In this document: piece by piece, positions 28,149 through 36,322 of the stretch
Position numbering within the stretch: the first letter of the stretch is position 1
Layout: every line of letters begins with the position of its first letter
DNA from: JAFIEN01 sp051859505
GTDB lineage: Bacteria > Pseudomonadota > Alphaproteobacteria > Rhodobacterales > Rhodobacteraceae
Direction of reading: 5' to 3'
Assembly: GCA_051859505.1 (NCBI GenBank)
Contig: JBHYFN010000032.1
Location: 1-44,736, forward strand
Length of the DNA: 44,736 nt
Position numbers and translations under genes: made by a program
Notes under the pieces: model-generated
The model's input: only the letters and a program-made list of their open reading frames with translations
The model's database searches: none
What the model was told of the DNA's origin: nothing

Positions 28149-29306
28149 ATGCCCGTGATCAACCGCATCGCCGCTTTCGCCGAGGAGATGACGGAATGGC
28201 GCCGCCATCTGCACCAGCATCCCGAACTGGCCTTCGACTGTCACGAGACCGCCGCCTTCGTCGCCGCCCGCCTGCGCGACTTCGGCGTGGACGAGATCCA
28301 CGAAGGCATCGCCCGGACCGGGATCGTGGCGCTGATCCGGGGCCGGGCCGAGGGGCCGGTGATCGGCCTGCGCGCCGATATGGACGCGCTGCCGATGACC
28401 GAGGAAACCGGCGCGCCCCATGCCTCGAAAATCCCCGGCCGGATGCATGCCTGCGGCCATGACGGCCATACGGCGATGCTTCTGGGGGCCGCGAAATACC
28501 TGGCCGAGACGCGCAATTTCGCCGGCACCGTGGCGCTGATCTTTCAGCCGGCCGAAGAGGCGGGCGGCGGCGGCGAGGCGATGGTCGCCGAAGGCGTGCT
28601 CGACCGGTTCGACATCGCCGAGGTCTATGCCCTGCACACCTCGCCCGGCACGCCGGTGGGGGATTTCTTCACCACGCCGGGGCCGATCATGGCGGCGGTG
28701 GACGAATTCCACGTCCGCATCACCGGCAAGGGCGGGCACGGCGCGATGCCGCATGAAACCCGCGACCCGGTGGTCGCCGCCTGCGCCATCGTCACCGCCT
28801 TTCAGACCATCGTCAGCCGCAATCACCACGCCATCGCCGATCTGGTGATCTCGGTCACGCAGATCCACACCGGCACGACCGACAATGTCATCCCCGAGAC
28901 GGCCTATCTCAACGGCACGGTGCGCACTTTCGACAAGGCGGTGCAGGCCATGGTGATCCGCCGGATGGAGGAGATCGTCGCCGGTCAGGCCGCCAGCTAT
29001 GGCGTCGAGGCGCGGCTGGAGTACGAGGTGGGCTATCCCCCCACGATCAACGATCCCGAAAAGACCCGGCTCGCCGCCGAAGTGGCCCGCGCCGTCGGCG
29101 GTGCCGTCGATGCAGAAGCCCCGCGCGAAATGGGGGCCGAGGATTTCGCCTATCTGCTCGAGAAGCGCCCCGGCGCCTACCTCTTTCTCGGCAATGGCGA
29201 TACGCCCGGCGTGCATCACCCCGGCTTTGATTTCGACGACAGCGCCGCGCCCTTTGGCGCCTCCTATTTCGCCCGTCTGGTCGAGACGCGCCTGCCCGCC
29301 GCCTGA
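28149..29306 (+). CDS. M20 family amidohydrolase (aminoacylase/hippurate hydrolase type)
   Basis: A 385-residue zinc or manganese amidohydrolase of the M20D group, which removes acyl groups from N-acyl amino acids. The metal motifs are HPELAFDCHETA near 24, LRADMDALPMTEETG near 77, HACGHDGHTAML near 101 and PAEEAGGGGEAM near 136. The dimerisation/lid domain includes GKGGHGAMPHETRDPV. MGAEDFAYLLEKRPG close to the C-terminus carries the last ligand region. ATG 28149 follows GGAG at 28136-28139. Cytoplasmic. It is followed 110 bases later by the aminotransferase gene on the same strand, so shared nitrogen-compound catabolism is possible but unproven. Confidence 0.9.
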   Translation: MPVINRIAAFAEEMTEWRRHLHQHPELAFDCHETAAFVAARLRDFGVDEIHEGIARTGIVALIRGRAEGPVIGLRADMDALPMTEETGAPHASKIPGRMHACGHDGHTAMLLGAAKYLAETRNFAGTVALIFQPAEEAGGGGEAMVAEGVLDRFDIAEVYALHTSPGTPVGDFFTTPGPIMAAVDEFHVRITGKGGHGAMPHETRDPVVAACAIVTAFQTIVSRNHHAIADLVISVTQIHTGTTDNVIPETAYLNGTVRTFDKAVQAMVIRRMEEIVAGQAASYGVEARLEYEVGYPPTINDPEKTRLAAEVARAVGGAVDAEAPREMGAEDFAYLLEKRPGAYLFLGNGDTPGVHHPGFDFDDSAAPFGASYFARLVETRLPAA

Positions 29307-29416
29307 GGCTACGGAGCAAGGCCCGACACCGCCCCGGGGCCGCGGCTCTTTGTCATGGCGCAACGGCCCCGGTCCGGTCTAGACTTGGCCATCCGCAACA
29401 GTGACAGAGGCCTCGC

Positions 29417-30808
29417 ATGACCCCGACCGCCAACGCCCGCAGCATCTGGGATATGGATCACGACCACGTTCTGCACCCCTGGGCCAATTTCGGCCCGTTC
29501 GAAGCCAAGGGGTCCGAGGTCATCACGCGCGGCGAGGGCAGTTACCTCTGGGATGACAGGGGCAGGCGCTATTTCGACGCGGTAGGTGGGCTCTGGTGCA
29601 CCAATATCGGGCTGGGCCGCAAGGAAATGGCCAGCGCCATCGCCGAACAGGTCGAACGGCTGGCCTATGCCAATCCCTTCGTCGACATGACGACCGAACC
29701 CCAGGCCCGGCTTGCGGCCGAGCTGGCCGCCCGCGCGCCCGGCGATCTGAACCGGGTGCATTTCACCACCTGCGGCTCGACCGCGGTCGACAGCGCCTAT
29801 CGCATGGTCCAGTTCTATCACGCCTGCCGCGGCAATCCCGGCAAGACCGATATCGTCGCCCGCAACCAAAGCTATCACGGCTCGACCCATCTCTGTCAGT
29901 CGATCGGCAAGCGCGACGGCGACCGGGTGCCGCAGTTCCGCTATATCCGCGAGGGGATCCACCACCTCACCAGCCCCAACCCCTACCGCGCCCCCGCCGG
30001 CCTGGATGAAGCCGCCTTCTGCGACTACCTCGTCGCCGAATTCGAGGCGCTGATCGCCGAAGTGGGCGCCGACCGGATCGGCGCCTTCATCGCCGAACCG
30101 ATCCAGGCCTCGGGCGGCGTGATCATCCCGCCCCAAGGCTATCTGCGCCGCATGGCCGAGCTTTGCCGCCGCCACGACATCCTCGTCATCTGCGACGAGG
30201 TCGTGACCGGCTTCGGCCGGATCGGCCACTGGTTCGCAAGCCACGACGCCTTCGACGTGATCCCCGACATGATCACCTGCGCCAAGGGCCTGACCTCGGG
30301 CTATCTGCCGCTGGGCGCGCTGATCTTTTCCGACCGGATCTGGGAGGCGATGGCCGAGGATGGCGCGCGCTGGTTCACCTCCGGCTACACCTATTCCGGC
30401 CATCCGGTCTCTTGTGCGGCCGGCCTCAAGACGCTCGAGATCATGGAGCGCGAGGATATCCTCGGCAATGTCGCCCGCGCCGGCGCCGTCTTCGAAGCGG
30501 CGGCCAAGGGCCTCGAGGCGCTGCCCACCGTGGGGCAGGTGCGGGGCGCCAAGATGATGATCTGCGTCGAGAATGTCGCCGACAAGACGACCCGCGCGCT
30601 TCTGCCGGACGAGGCGAAGATGGGCAAACGCATCGCCGATAGGGCCGAGGAACTGGGCCTGATGGTCCGCCCGATGGGCCATCTCAACGTGCTCTCGCCG
30701 CCCCTGGTGATGACCGCGGACGAGGCCGAATGGGTGATCGAGACGCTGGGCAAGGCGATCACGGCCGCGACCGACGATCTTCTGCGCGACGGATACAGGG
30801 TGAACTGA
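29417..30808 (+). CDS. class III omega-aminotransferase
   Basis: A 463-residue PLP-dependent aminotransferase moving amino groups from omega-amines to pyruvate or alpha-ketoglutarate. The PLP lysine is Lys290 in MITCAKGLTSGYLPLGAL, and the cofactor Asp lies in VICDEVVTGFGRIG. FTTCGSTAVDSAYRMVQFY and ARNQSYHGSTHL are the phosphate-cup and ring-stacking regions. LWCTNIGLGRKEM and the C-terminal MVRPMGHLNVLSPPL fit the omega-amino acid:pyruvate subgroup. AGAGG at 29406-29410 precedes the ATG. Its TGA overlaps the next start (TGATG), coupling it to the agmatinase-type gene; an amine released by that enzyme is a plausible substrate. Confidence 0.92.
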   Translation: MTPTANARSIWDMDHDHVLHPWANFGPFEAKGSEVITRGEGSYLWDDRGRRYFDAVGGLWCTNIGLGRKEMASAIAEQVERLAYANPFVDMTTEPQARLAAELAARAPGDLNRVHFTTCGSTAVDSAYRMVQFYHACRGNPGKTDIVARNQSYHGSTHLCQSIGKRDGDRVPQFRYIREGIHHLTSPNPYRAPAGLDEAAFCDYLVAEFEALIAEVGADRIGAFIAEPIQASGGVIIPPQGYLRRMAELCRRHDILVICDEVVTGFGRIGHWFASHDAFDVIPDMITCAKGLTSGYLPLGALIFSDRIWEAMAEDGARWFTSGYTYSGHPVSCAAGLKTLEIMEREDILGNVARAGAVFEAAAKGLEALPTVGQVRGAKMMICVENVADKTTRALLPDEAKMGKRIADRAEELGLMVRPMGHLNVLSPPLVMTADEAEWVIETLGKAITAATDDLLRDGYRVN

Positions 30809-31779
30809 TGGCGCTGGAAGACGCGAAACGCCAGGTCGACCACGCCTTCACGCGCGCGGATCTCAAGGGCGCCTCCTTCGAGAACACCTTTGCCGGCGCG
30901 CCCTCCTTCCTGCGGCGGCGCTATACCAAGGATCTCGCCGGGGTGGACCTTGCCATCACCGGCGTGCCCTTCGATCAGGCGGTCTCGAACCGCCCCGGCA
31001 CCCGCTTCGGCCCCCGCGCCATCCGCGAGGCAAGCAGCCTGCAACCCTATGACCCGCCCTATGGCTGGGGCTTCGATCCGCTGGGCGATTTCGCCGTGGC
31101 CGATTACGGCGATCTGGCCTTCGACTATGCCGATACCGCGGGCTTCCCCGCCCTCCTGCAGGACCATATCGCCGGGATCCTCGCCCAGGGGCCGGGCACG
31201 ATCACGCTGGGGGGCGATCACTTCATCACCCTGCCGATCCTGCGCGCCTATGCCGCCCGCTTCGGCCCGCTGGGCGTGTTGCATTTCGACGCCCATTCCG
31301 ACCTCTGGCCCGATGACAGCCCCGACCGGATCGACCACGGCACCTTTTTCTACAAGGCGGTGCAGGAGGGGCTGGTCGACCCCGCCCGCTGCCTGCAGAT
31401 CGGCATCCGCACCACCTGCGAGGATTATTGCGGCATCAGCTTCATCGACGCCCGAACGGTGCACGAGAAAGGCACCAGTTGGACCGTGGCCCGCGCGAAA
31501 GAGGTCGTGGGGCAGGGGCCCTGCTATGTCACCTTCGATATCGACGCGCTCGACCCCGCCTTCGCGCCGGGCACCGGCACGCCGGTCTGGGGCGGGCTGG
31601 CCAGCTGGCAGGCCTCGGCCATGCTGCGCGATCTGGCCGGGATCAACATGGTCGGCGGCGATGTGGTCGAGGTCTCGCCCCCCTATGACACGACCGGCGC
31701 CACCGCGATCGCCGGCGCCCATGTCGCCACCGATCTGATGTGCCTGGCCCTCTGGAACCGCCGCCCCACCCCCGACTGA
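30808..31779 (+). CDS. speB: agmatinase-family ureohydrolase
   Basis: A 323-residue manganese ureohydrolase. The metal motifs are GGDHF (135-139), DAHSD (161-165) and FDIDALDP (243-250). TGVPFDQAVSNRPGTRFGPRAIR is the agmatinase/guanidino-acid hydrolase N-terminal signature, and GTPVWGGL fits agmatinase better than arginase. The reaction is likely agmatine to putrescine plus urea (EC 3.5.3.11). Relatives acting on guanidinobutyrate or guanidinopropionate look very similar, so speB is a family label here. The start overlaps the aminotransferase stop by one base, which favours a pathway where the released amine is then transaminated. Confidence 0.9.
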   Translation: MALEDAKRQVDHAFTRADLKGASFENTFAGAPSFLRRRYTKDLAGVDLAITGVPFDQAVSNRPGTRFGPRAIREASSLQPYDPPYGWGFDPLGDFAVADYGDLAFDYADTAGFPALLQDHIAGILAQGPGTITLGGDHFITLPILRAYAARFGPLGVLHFDAHSDLWPDDSPDRIDHGTFFYKAVQEGLVDPARCLQIGIRTTCEDYCGISFIDARTVHEKGTSWTVARAKEVVGQGPCYVTFDIDALDPAFAPGTGTPVWGGLASWQASAMLRDLAGINMVGGDVVEVSPPYDTTGATAIAGAHVATDLMCLALWNRRPTPD

Positions 31780-31800
31780 CCCGAGAGAGGCGCGCCGCCG

Positions 31801-32250
31801 ATGAAGACCGCCCTGATCCTCATCCCGCTCCTGATCCTCGCGGGGCTCCTCTGGATCCGCCTCGCCCCCTCCGATCCGGCGCGCTGGCATATCGACCCGC
31901 TGACAGCGCCCATCCCCATCGGCAACGGCTGGCTCGTCCGCGCGGGCGTCGAGGAGCCGCCCCGGATCCCGCTCCCGCCCGAGGCGGTGCTCACCGCGCT
32001 CGACCGCATCGCGCTGGCCACGCCCCGCACCACCCGCCTCGCCGGCAGCCCGGCCGAGGGGCGGATCACCTATGTCACCCGCTCGCGCCTGATGGGCTTT
32101 CCTGACTATACCACGATCACCGCGCTCCCCGATGGCGAGGGCGGCTCCCTCCCCGTGCTCTACGCCCGCCAACGCTTCGGCGCCCGCGACATGGAGGTCA
32201 ACCGCGCCCGGGTCGAGGACTGGCTCACCCGCCTCGCCTCGGGCGACTAG
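31801..32250 (+). CDS. DUF1499 family protein with N-terminal membrane anchor
   Basis: A 149-residue protein of unknown function. One hydrophobic segment (about 3-20) could be a signal anchor. The DUF1499-type remainder is recognised by TTRLAGSPAEGRITYVTRSRLMGFPDYTTI and YARQRFGARDMEVNRARVEDWL. ATG 31801 has GAGAGAGG at 31783-31790. It lies 21 bases after the agmatinase-type gene and is probably in the same transcript. The 3' end faces the mttB-like gene across a repeat with strong hairpins. Function cannot be inferred. Confidence 0.85.
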   Translation: MKTALILIPLLILAGLLWIRLAPSDPARWHIDPLTAPIPIGNGWLVRAGVEEPPRIPLPPEAVLTALDRIALATPRTTRLAGSPAEGRITYVTRSRLMGFPDYTTITALPDGEGGSLPVLYARQRFGARDMEVNRARVEDWLTRLASGD

Positions 32251-32291
32251 GGTAACCTGCGGCGCGCCGCCCCCTCGCCCCGCCCACGCTG

Positions 32292-32356
32292 CTGCTTCTT
32301 TTGTTCTCAAATATCCCGGGGGGAGTCCCGGAACGGGACGGGGGGCAGCGCCCCCC
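32292..32356. repeat. extragenic GGGATATTT element (inverted copy) with hairpins
   Basis: The minus strand carries CCCCCCGGGATATTT then GAGAACAAAAGAAGCAG (32323 back to 32292). Adjacent hairpins are GTCCCG-GAA-CGGGAC (32325-32339) and GGGGGGC-AGC-GCCCCCC (32340-32356). It lies between convergent DUF1499 and mttB-like genes, so a bidirectional terminator role is likely. Confidence 0.75.
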
Positions 32357-32408
32357 TCGCGCTTCGGGCTCGAGTCGCGCCCGGGCGCCGGCTTCCGAAC
32401 AGCCGCCC

Positions 32409-34001
32409 TCAGCTCGGCAGATGGATGTTGAACCGCGCCCGGATCGCCGCATCCACATCCGGCGCAAACCGCGCCGGCGCCCGCGTGGCCAGGATCGCCT
32501 CCTTGCGCTTGCGCGCCTCGGTCAGAAGATCCGGCTTGCCCTTCTCTTCCCATTCCTTCGGCGATTGCCGGTTCGCCGTGACGGGATAGAGATATTCCGT
32601 CTGCATCACCGCCAGCGTCTGGTCCGATCCCAGGTAATGCCCCGGCCCCCCCAGACAGGTCGCCCGCATCGTCTCGAGGCCAAGCGTATCCTCCGTCACC
32701 TCGATCCCCCGCACACAGCGCAAGGCCTGCCCCAGCAGGTCATCCCCCAGGATCAGGCTCTCGAGGCAGAACCCCAGCAGCGAGGCATGCATCCCGGCCG
32801 CCTCATAAACCATGTTCAGCCCCGAAAGCCCCGCCATCACGTTCGAGCACATCTGCTCCCACCCGGCCTGCATGTCGGGCAGCTTGGCATCCGCAATCCC
32901 CGCAGCCGCGCCCCCGGGCAGGCCGTAGAAGCGGTGCATCTGCGCGCAACCGGCGGTCAGCAGCGCCTGTTCGCCCGACCCGCCCGACATCGCGCCCGTC
33001 CGCAGATCGCTGACGAAGGGCCAGGTGCCGAAGATCGCCGGATGGCCGGGGCGCATCGCATTGACATAGACGACGCCCGCGAGGCATTCCGCCACCGCCT
33101 GCACGATGGCCCCCGCGATGGGGGCGGGTGCCGTCGCCCCCGCCTGACCGGCCGACAGCAGCAGGACCGGCATGCCGCCCCGGATGCATTCCTCCATCAC
33201 CAGGCAGGCGTCGGTCGCGAATTTCATCGGCGGCACGACGAAACAGTTGGAATTGCTGACAAAGGGCCGCGCGCGCCAGGCCTCTTCTCCGCCCGCGATC
33301 ATGTGCAGCATCTCGAAGGCGTCGGGCAGGAAAGCGGGTTCGGTGAACGAGGTGCCGACATGTTTCGTCGTGCCCGCGCAGCAGGCATAGACGGTGTTGA
33401 GGTCCATCTCGCGGTTGTCGGGAATGTCGCGGCAGACCATCGGGCGCTGCACGAAATGGATATTGTCCAGCCGGTCGCAGATCCGGGCCGCGTCATGCAG
33501 GTCCTGCACGGTCGATTCGCGGTAGCTCCGCCCGTCGGGTTCAACCACATGTACCGCCGCACCGGCCGTCCCGTAATGCACGCGGCTGCCCGAGAGATGC
33601 ATGTCATGCAGCGGATCGCGGCCGAAAAGCGTGATGTCGCGCGCGGCCTTGGCAAGCATGTCCTCGACCAGCGCGCGGGGAAACCGGATACGGCCGTCCT
33701 CGCCAAGCACGGCCCCGGCGCCGGTCAGGATCTCGACGCCCGAGGGGGGCGCATCGGCCAGCCCGATTTCTTCGAGCGCACGCAGCGCCGTGTCGTGGAT
33801 CCGCGCCATCTCGGCCTCGGTCAGCGGCTGGTAGCGCCCGCCGCTCATCCCGGCGCGCACCGGGCGGGCATCGCCGGAAAGCGGTGCGGCGCGGGCGGCG
33901 GTGCGGGCGGCGCGGCCCGCGCGGGCGGGGCGCGGAGCGCGGCAGGCGGGGGTGGCGGCGTCGGCGGTCTCGGGGGACAGCATTTCGGGCAGGTCGGTCA
34001 T
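32409..34001 (-). CDS. MttB (trimethylamine methyltransferase) family protein, non-pyrrolysine type
   Basis: A 530-residue TIM-barrel methyltransferase of the MttB superfamily. The true trimethylamine enzyme needs pyrrolysine at an in-frame UAG; this frame has none, so it belongs with the glycine-betaine or other quaternary-amine members. Visible features: RYQPLTEAEMARIHDTALRALEEIGLADAP, HYGTAGAAVHVVEPDGR, FGTWPFVSDLRTGAMSGGSGEQ and GHYLGSDQTLAVMQTEY. Residues 15-50 are Arg/Ala/Pro-rich and poorly conserved. ATG 34001 is chosen; a GTG at 34067 would translate a 15-bp tandem repeat and part of a hairpin. No corrinoid protein gene is adjacent. Confidence 0.85.
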   Translation of the reverse strand: MTDLPEMLSPETADAATPACRAPRPARAGRAARTAARAAPLSGDARPVRAGMSGGRYQPLTEAEMARIHDTALRALEEIGLADAPPSGVEILTGAGAVLGEDGRIRFPRALVEDMLAKAARDITLFGRDPLHDMHLSGSRVHYGTAGAAVHVVEPDGRSYRESTVQDLHDAARICDRLDNIHFVQRPMVCRDIPDNREMDLNTVYACCAGTTKHVGTSFTEPAFLPDAFEMLHMIAGGEEAWRARPFVSNSNCFVVPPMKFATDACLVMEECIRGGMPVLLLSAGQAGATAPAPIAGAIVQAVAECLAGVVYVNAMRPGHPAIFGTWPFVSDLRTGAMSGGSGEQALLTAGCAQMHRFYGLPGGAAAGIADAKLPDMQAGWEQMCSNVMAGLSGLNMVYEAAGMHASLLGFCLESLILGDDLLGQALRCVRGIEVTEDTLGLETMRATCLGGPGHYLGSDQTLAVMQTEYLYPVTANRQSPKEWEEKGKPDLLTEARKRKEAILATRAPARFAPDVDAAIRARFNIHLPS

Positions 34002-34003
34002 GA

Positions 34004-34048
34004 TGCGCGCTTTCGGAGGTCGTGCTTTGGGAAGTCGTGCCTTGGGAG
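34004..34048. repeat. 15-bp tandem repeat, three units
   Basis: TGCGCGCTTTCGGAG, GTCGTGCTTTGGGAA and GTCGTGCCTTGGGAG follow one another directly before the mttB-like start. They are degenerate, and if translated on the minus strand give PKAR-type repeats. Confidence 0.65.
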
Positions 34049-34051
34049 GCG

Positions 34052-34128
34052 GTAGGGTGGGGGTCACCCCACCATTGCGGCAGGCCTCGGCCCGCCCGTG
34101 CGGAGCGGTGGGGTGAACCCCACCCTAC
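34052..34128. repeat. long inverted repeat, 22-base arms
   Basis: GTAGGGTGGGGGTCACCCCACC (34052-34073) pairs, with one or two mismatches, with GGTGGGGTGAACCCCACCCTAC (34107-34128) around a 33-base loop. It begins at the stop codon of the small Arg-rich ORF and lies upstream of the mttB-like gene. The GTAGGGTGGG motif is a recurrent extragenic repeat type in many proteobacteria. Confidence 0.75.
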
Positions 34129-34217
34129 GCCGCGGACCGCGGCGCACCGCGGGCCGCACGCCCCCGTCGCGCACCGATGGTGCGCAGCATCCGAGTGATC
34201 GCTGGACGATCGTTCAT
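34125..34217 (-). CDS. small Arg-rich ORF (30 aa), possible leader peptide
   Basis: ATG 34217 encodes MNDRPAITRMLRTIGARR followed by GRAARGAPRSAA, then TAG. A perfect AGGAGG (minus strand, 34230-34225) sits 7 bases before the ATG, better than that of most genes here. Eight of 30 residues are Arg. No domain is recognised. The 317-base gap 34002-34318 otherwise holds only repeats. It is placed between the TPM gene and the mttB-like gene on the same strand, and its stop lies in the inverted repeat. It could be a leader, a small protein or chance. Confidence 0.4.
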   Translation of the reverse strand: MNDRPAITRMLRTIGARRGRAARGAPRSAA

Positions 34218-34318
34218 GACCGGCCCTCCTGATCCCCCTCTGCCAGAAGGGGCCGGGTCCGGCTTGGCCAAACGCGACGCGATGTCGTTTTCGGCCGGTT
34301 TGCAGCGTTTCGCCGCCC

Positions 34319-35209
34319 CTACCAGCCGCCCGAGGCGCCGCCGCCCTTCCTGGGCCCTGATTTCGCGGCCGCGGTCGGTTTGGGCGCGCTCTTGCGCGGT
34401 ATCCGATAGGGCGCCGCCGTGGAATAGCCGCAATGCGGGCAGGTGGTGCGGGTCTCGCCCTGGCCCTCCATCGTCGTGGTCGCCGCGACAAGCGTGTTGC
34501 GCGACTGGGTCAGCCCGGTCTTGCCGCAGGAGGGGCAGGGGGTCGCCGCCAGCTTCGCCGCCTTGCGCTTGTTGAACCACACGATCCCCCCCACAGGGGC
34601 CGCGATCAGGCCCAGAAGCCACCAGAGCGCGCCGCCCCCCTCTTCCGCGCCGCCCTCTGCCGACCCGCTCGGAGCCTCGGCCACGGAAATCCCGAGGATG
34701 CGGACTGCGATCCCCTCGACCCCGGCCTCGATCCCGGCGGCGTAGTTTTCGGCCTGAAAGGGCGGCGCGATCAGCTCGGCGATGATGGCGCCCGCCTCGG
34801 CCTCGGCCACTTCGCCATAGCCCGGGCCGGCCTCGATGCGAAGCTCGCGGTCGTCGCGGAAGATCAGCAGCAGGACATGCCGCCCCTCGGGCGCCTCGGA
34901 CAGGCCGAAGGCCTCGGCGAGGCGCCCGGCATAGACGTCAAGATCCTCGCCCTGGGTATAGAGCGCGGTGTTGATCAGCGTGACCACCTCGACCCGCGCG
35001 CCGGTCTCTTCGGCCAGGGCGGTCAGGCGGGCGGCGATGCGGGCGCGGGTCTCGTCGTCCAGAAGCTCGGCGTCGTCGGTGACGGGGCCGTCGGCACGGC
35101 TGGGCAGGATCTGGGCCGTGGCGCTTTGGGCCAGCAGCAGGAAGCTCGTGCAAAAGGCAAGAAGAAGCGGGGCAAGAAGAAGCGGGGTGAAGCGGTGTGA
35201 TGCAAACAT
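34319..35209 (-). CDS. TPM-domain membrane protein (YgcG family)
   Basis: A 296-residue exported protein. A signal peptide (1-32, ending ATA before QILPSRADGPVTD) leads into a TPM domain (about 40-170): LLDDETRARIAARLTALAEETGA, RHVLLLIFRDDRELRIEAGPGYG and AIIAELIAPPFQAENY. A membrane segment follows (about 198-216, WWLLGLIAAPVGGIVWF). The cytoplasmic tail holds a zinc-ribbon-like pair, CPSCGKTG and CPHCGYS, and ends GGGASGGW. TPM domains occur in a plant photosystem repair factor and in many bacterial envelope proteins; the activity here is unknown. The start has GAGGA upstream. Confidence 0.87.
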   Translation of the reverse strand: MFASHRFTPLLLAPLLLAFCTSFLLLAQSATAQILPSRADGPVTDDAELLDDETRARIAARLTALAEETGARVEVVTLINTALYTQGEDLDVYAGRLAEAFGLSEAPEGRHVLLLIFRDDRELRIEAGPGYGEVAEAEAGAIIAELIAPPFQAENYAAGIEAGVEGIAVRILGISVAEAPSGSAEGGAEEGGGALWWLLGLIAAPVGGIVWFNKRKAAKLAATPCPSCGKTGLTQSRNTLVAATTTMEGQGETRTTCPHCGYSTAAPYRIPRKSAPKPTAAAKSGPRKGGGASGGW

Positions 35210-35340
35210 GATCGTCCTCGAAATGAGATACCGGATGCTTGCAGCGAAACCCGGGTCTGGCAAGGGGGCAGTTGAGACGCGAGGCCCCGGCTGGCCCGGG
35301 CCGCCGCTCAGCCTTCGCTCAACCTTCGCTCAACCCTCGT

Positions 35341-35685
35341 TCAGCCCTCGGGCGGCAGGCTGGCCTGCAGGCGTTTGGGCAGCCCCGCCCGGACCAGCCG
35401 GTAGGAGGAGAGGAGCCGGTGGTGCAGTTCCTCGTCCTCGGTCTCGAAGGGCAGGTTGACCCAGCTTCGGTGGAAGTAGGGCGCGCGGACGGCGACGCCC
35501 GCGTCGATCAGCATCTCGGCCGTCTCGATACTGTCGGTCTTGACCGAGACCCCGGGCATCACCGCGCCGATACAGGCGAACATCTTGCCGCCCACCTTCC
35601 AGGCGTCATGCCCGCCGCCCCAGGGGTCAGAGACCTCGGCCCCCGGCAGGCGGGCGCAGATTTCGTTGATGCGCGCGCGGCTCAT
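35341..35685 (-). CDS. MmcQ/YjbR family protein
   Basis: A 114-residue small cytoplasmic protein of the MmcQ/YjbR family, with a CyaY-like DNA-binding-type fold but no settled function. The family pattern is visible: INEICARLPGAEVSDPWGGGHDAWKVGGKMFACIG, then VSVKTDSIETAEMLID, and the PYFHRSWVNLPF stretch. ATG 35685 begins MSRARINEI; the ribosome site is weak. It diverges from the DUF1697 gene with 36 bases between the starts, so the two promoters must overlap or lie within coding sequence. Confidence 0.88.
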   Translation of the reverse strand: MSRARINEICARLPGAEVSDPWGGGHDAWKVGGKMFACIGAVMPGVSVKTDSIETAEMLIDAGVAVRAPYFHRSWVNLPFETEDEELHHRLLSSYRLVRAGLPKRLQASLPPEG

Positions 35686-35721
35686 GGGCGTAGCATGGCG
35701 GCCAGGGGAGGGTCTGGCAAG

Positions 35722-36264
35722 ATGGCGGAGGGCTTTGTCGCGCTGCTGCGCGGGGTGAATGTGGGCGGCGGCAACAAGGTGCCGATGGCAGAGCTGCGCG
35801 CGCTGGCCACCGCCCTGGGCTGGAGCGGCGTGGCCAGCTACATCGCCTCGGGCAACCTTGTCTTCCGGGCCGAGGGCGCGGCCGGCGACCTGGCAGAGGC
35901 GCTGCGCGCCGCGATGGCCGAGAGGATGGGGGTCAGCGTGCCGGTCCTCGTGCTGCCCGGGCAGGCGGTGCGCGCCGCGCTCGCGCGCTGTCCCTGGAGG
36001 CCGGAGGCAGGCGCGCGGGTGCATGTGGTCTTTCTGTTCGCCGATCCGGTCGTCGACCGCACCGCCTACGAGGCGCTGCGCGCCGCGGATGAGGAGCTGG
36101 TCGTCGAGGGCCGGCTGGCCTGGCTTCATGCGCCGCGGGGGATCGGCAGGTCGGTGCTGGCCGACCGGCTGCACCGGGTGCTGACGGGAACCGAGATGAC
36201 GGCGCGCAACCTCAACACCCTGCGCCGGCTTGTCGAAATGCTGGACGCAGGCCGGGGCGGGTGA
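35722..36264 (+). CDS. DUF1697 family protein
   Basis: A 180-residue protein of the DUF1697 family, function unknown. The signature start is FVALLRGVNVGGGNKVPMAELRALA, with SYIASGNLVFRA after the first strand and TARNLNTLRRLVEML at the C-terminus. ATG 35722 has GGGGAGGG about 10 bases upstream. Its stop TGA (36262-36264) is followed one base later by an ATG that opens the Cys/Ile-rich mini-ORF before cysS, so ribosomes could reinitiate there. Confidence 0.88.
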   Translation: MAEGFVALLRGVNVGGGNKVPMAELRALATALGWSGVASYIASGNLVFRAEGAAGDLAEALRAAMAERMGVSVPVLVLPGQAVRAALARCPWRPEAGARVHVVFLFADPVVDRTAYEALRAADEELVVEGRLAWLHAPRGIGRSVLADRLHRVLTGTEMTARNLNTLRRLVEMLDAGRGG

Positions 36265-36265
36265 T

Positions 36266-36322
36266 ATGGCCCTGCGCATGAACACGCGCTGCATCTGCAT
36301 TTGCTGCATCATTATCCGCTGA
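36266..36322 (+). CDS. Cys/Ile-rich mini-ORF upstream of cysS, candidate leader peptide
   Basis: The frame reads MALRMNTRCICICCIIIR and stops at TGA 36320-36322. ATG 36266 follows the DUF1697 stop by one base; a second in-frame ATG at 36278 gives 14 residues. The tail has four Cys (all TGC) and five Ile (ATC/ATT) in ten codons. Downstream are cysS (Cys-tRNA synthetase) and cimA (first step of the citramalate route to Ile). The intervening 89 bases hold CGCGGG (36332-36337), able to pair with CCCGCG (36379-36384). The DNA is also a TGCAT micro-repeat, so chance composition is possible. Confidence 0.45.
   Translation: MALRMNTRCICICCIIIR

Noticed and set aside
32409..34001. Pyrrolysine (in-frame UAG) readthrough in the mttB-like gene
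   Set aside because: The frame is uninterrupted from start to a normal stop, with no internal TAG.
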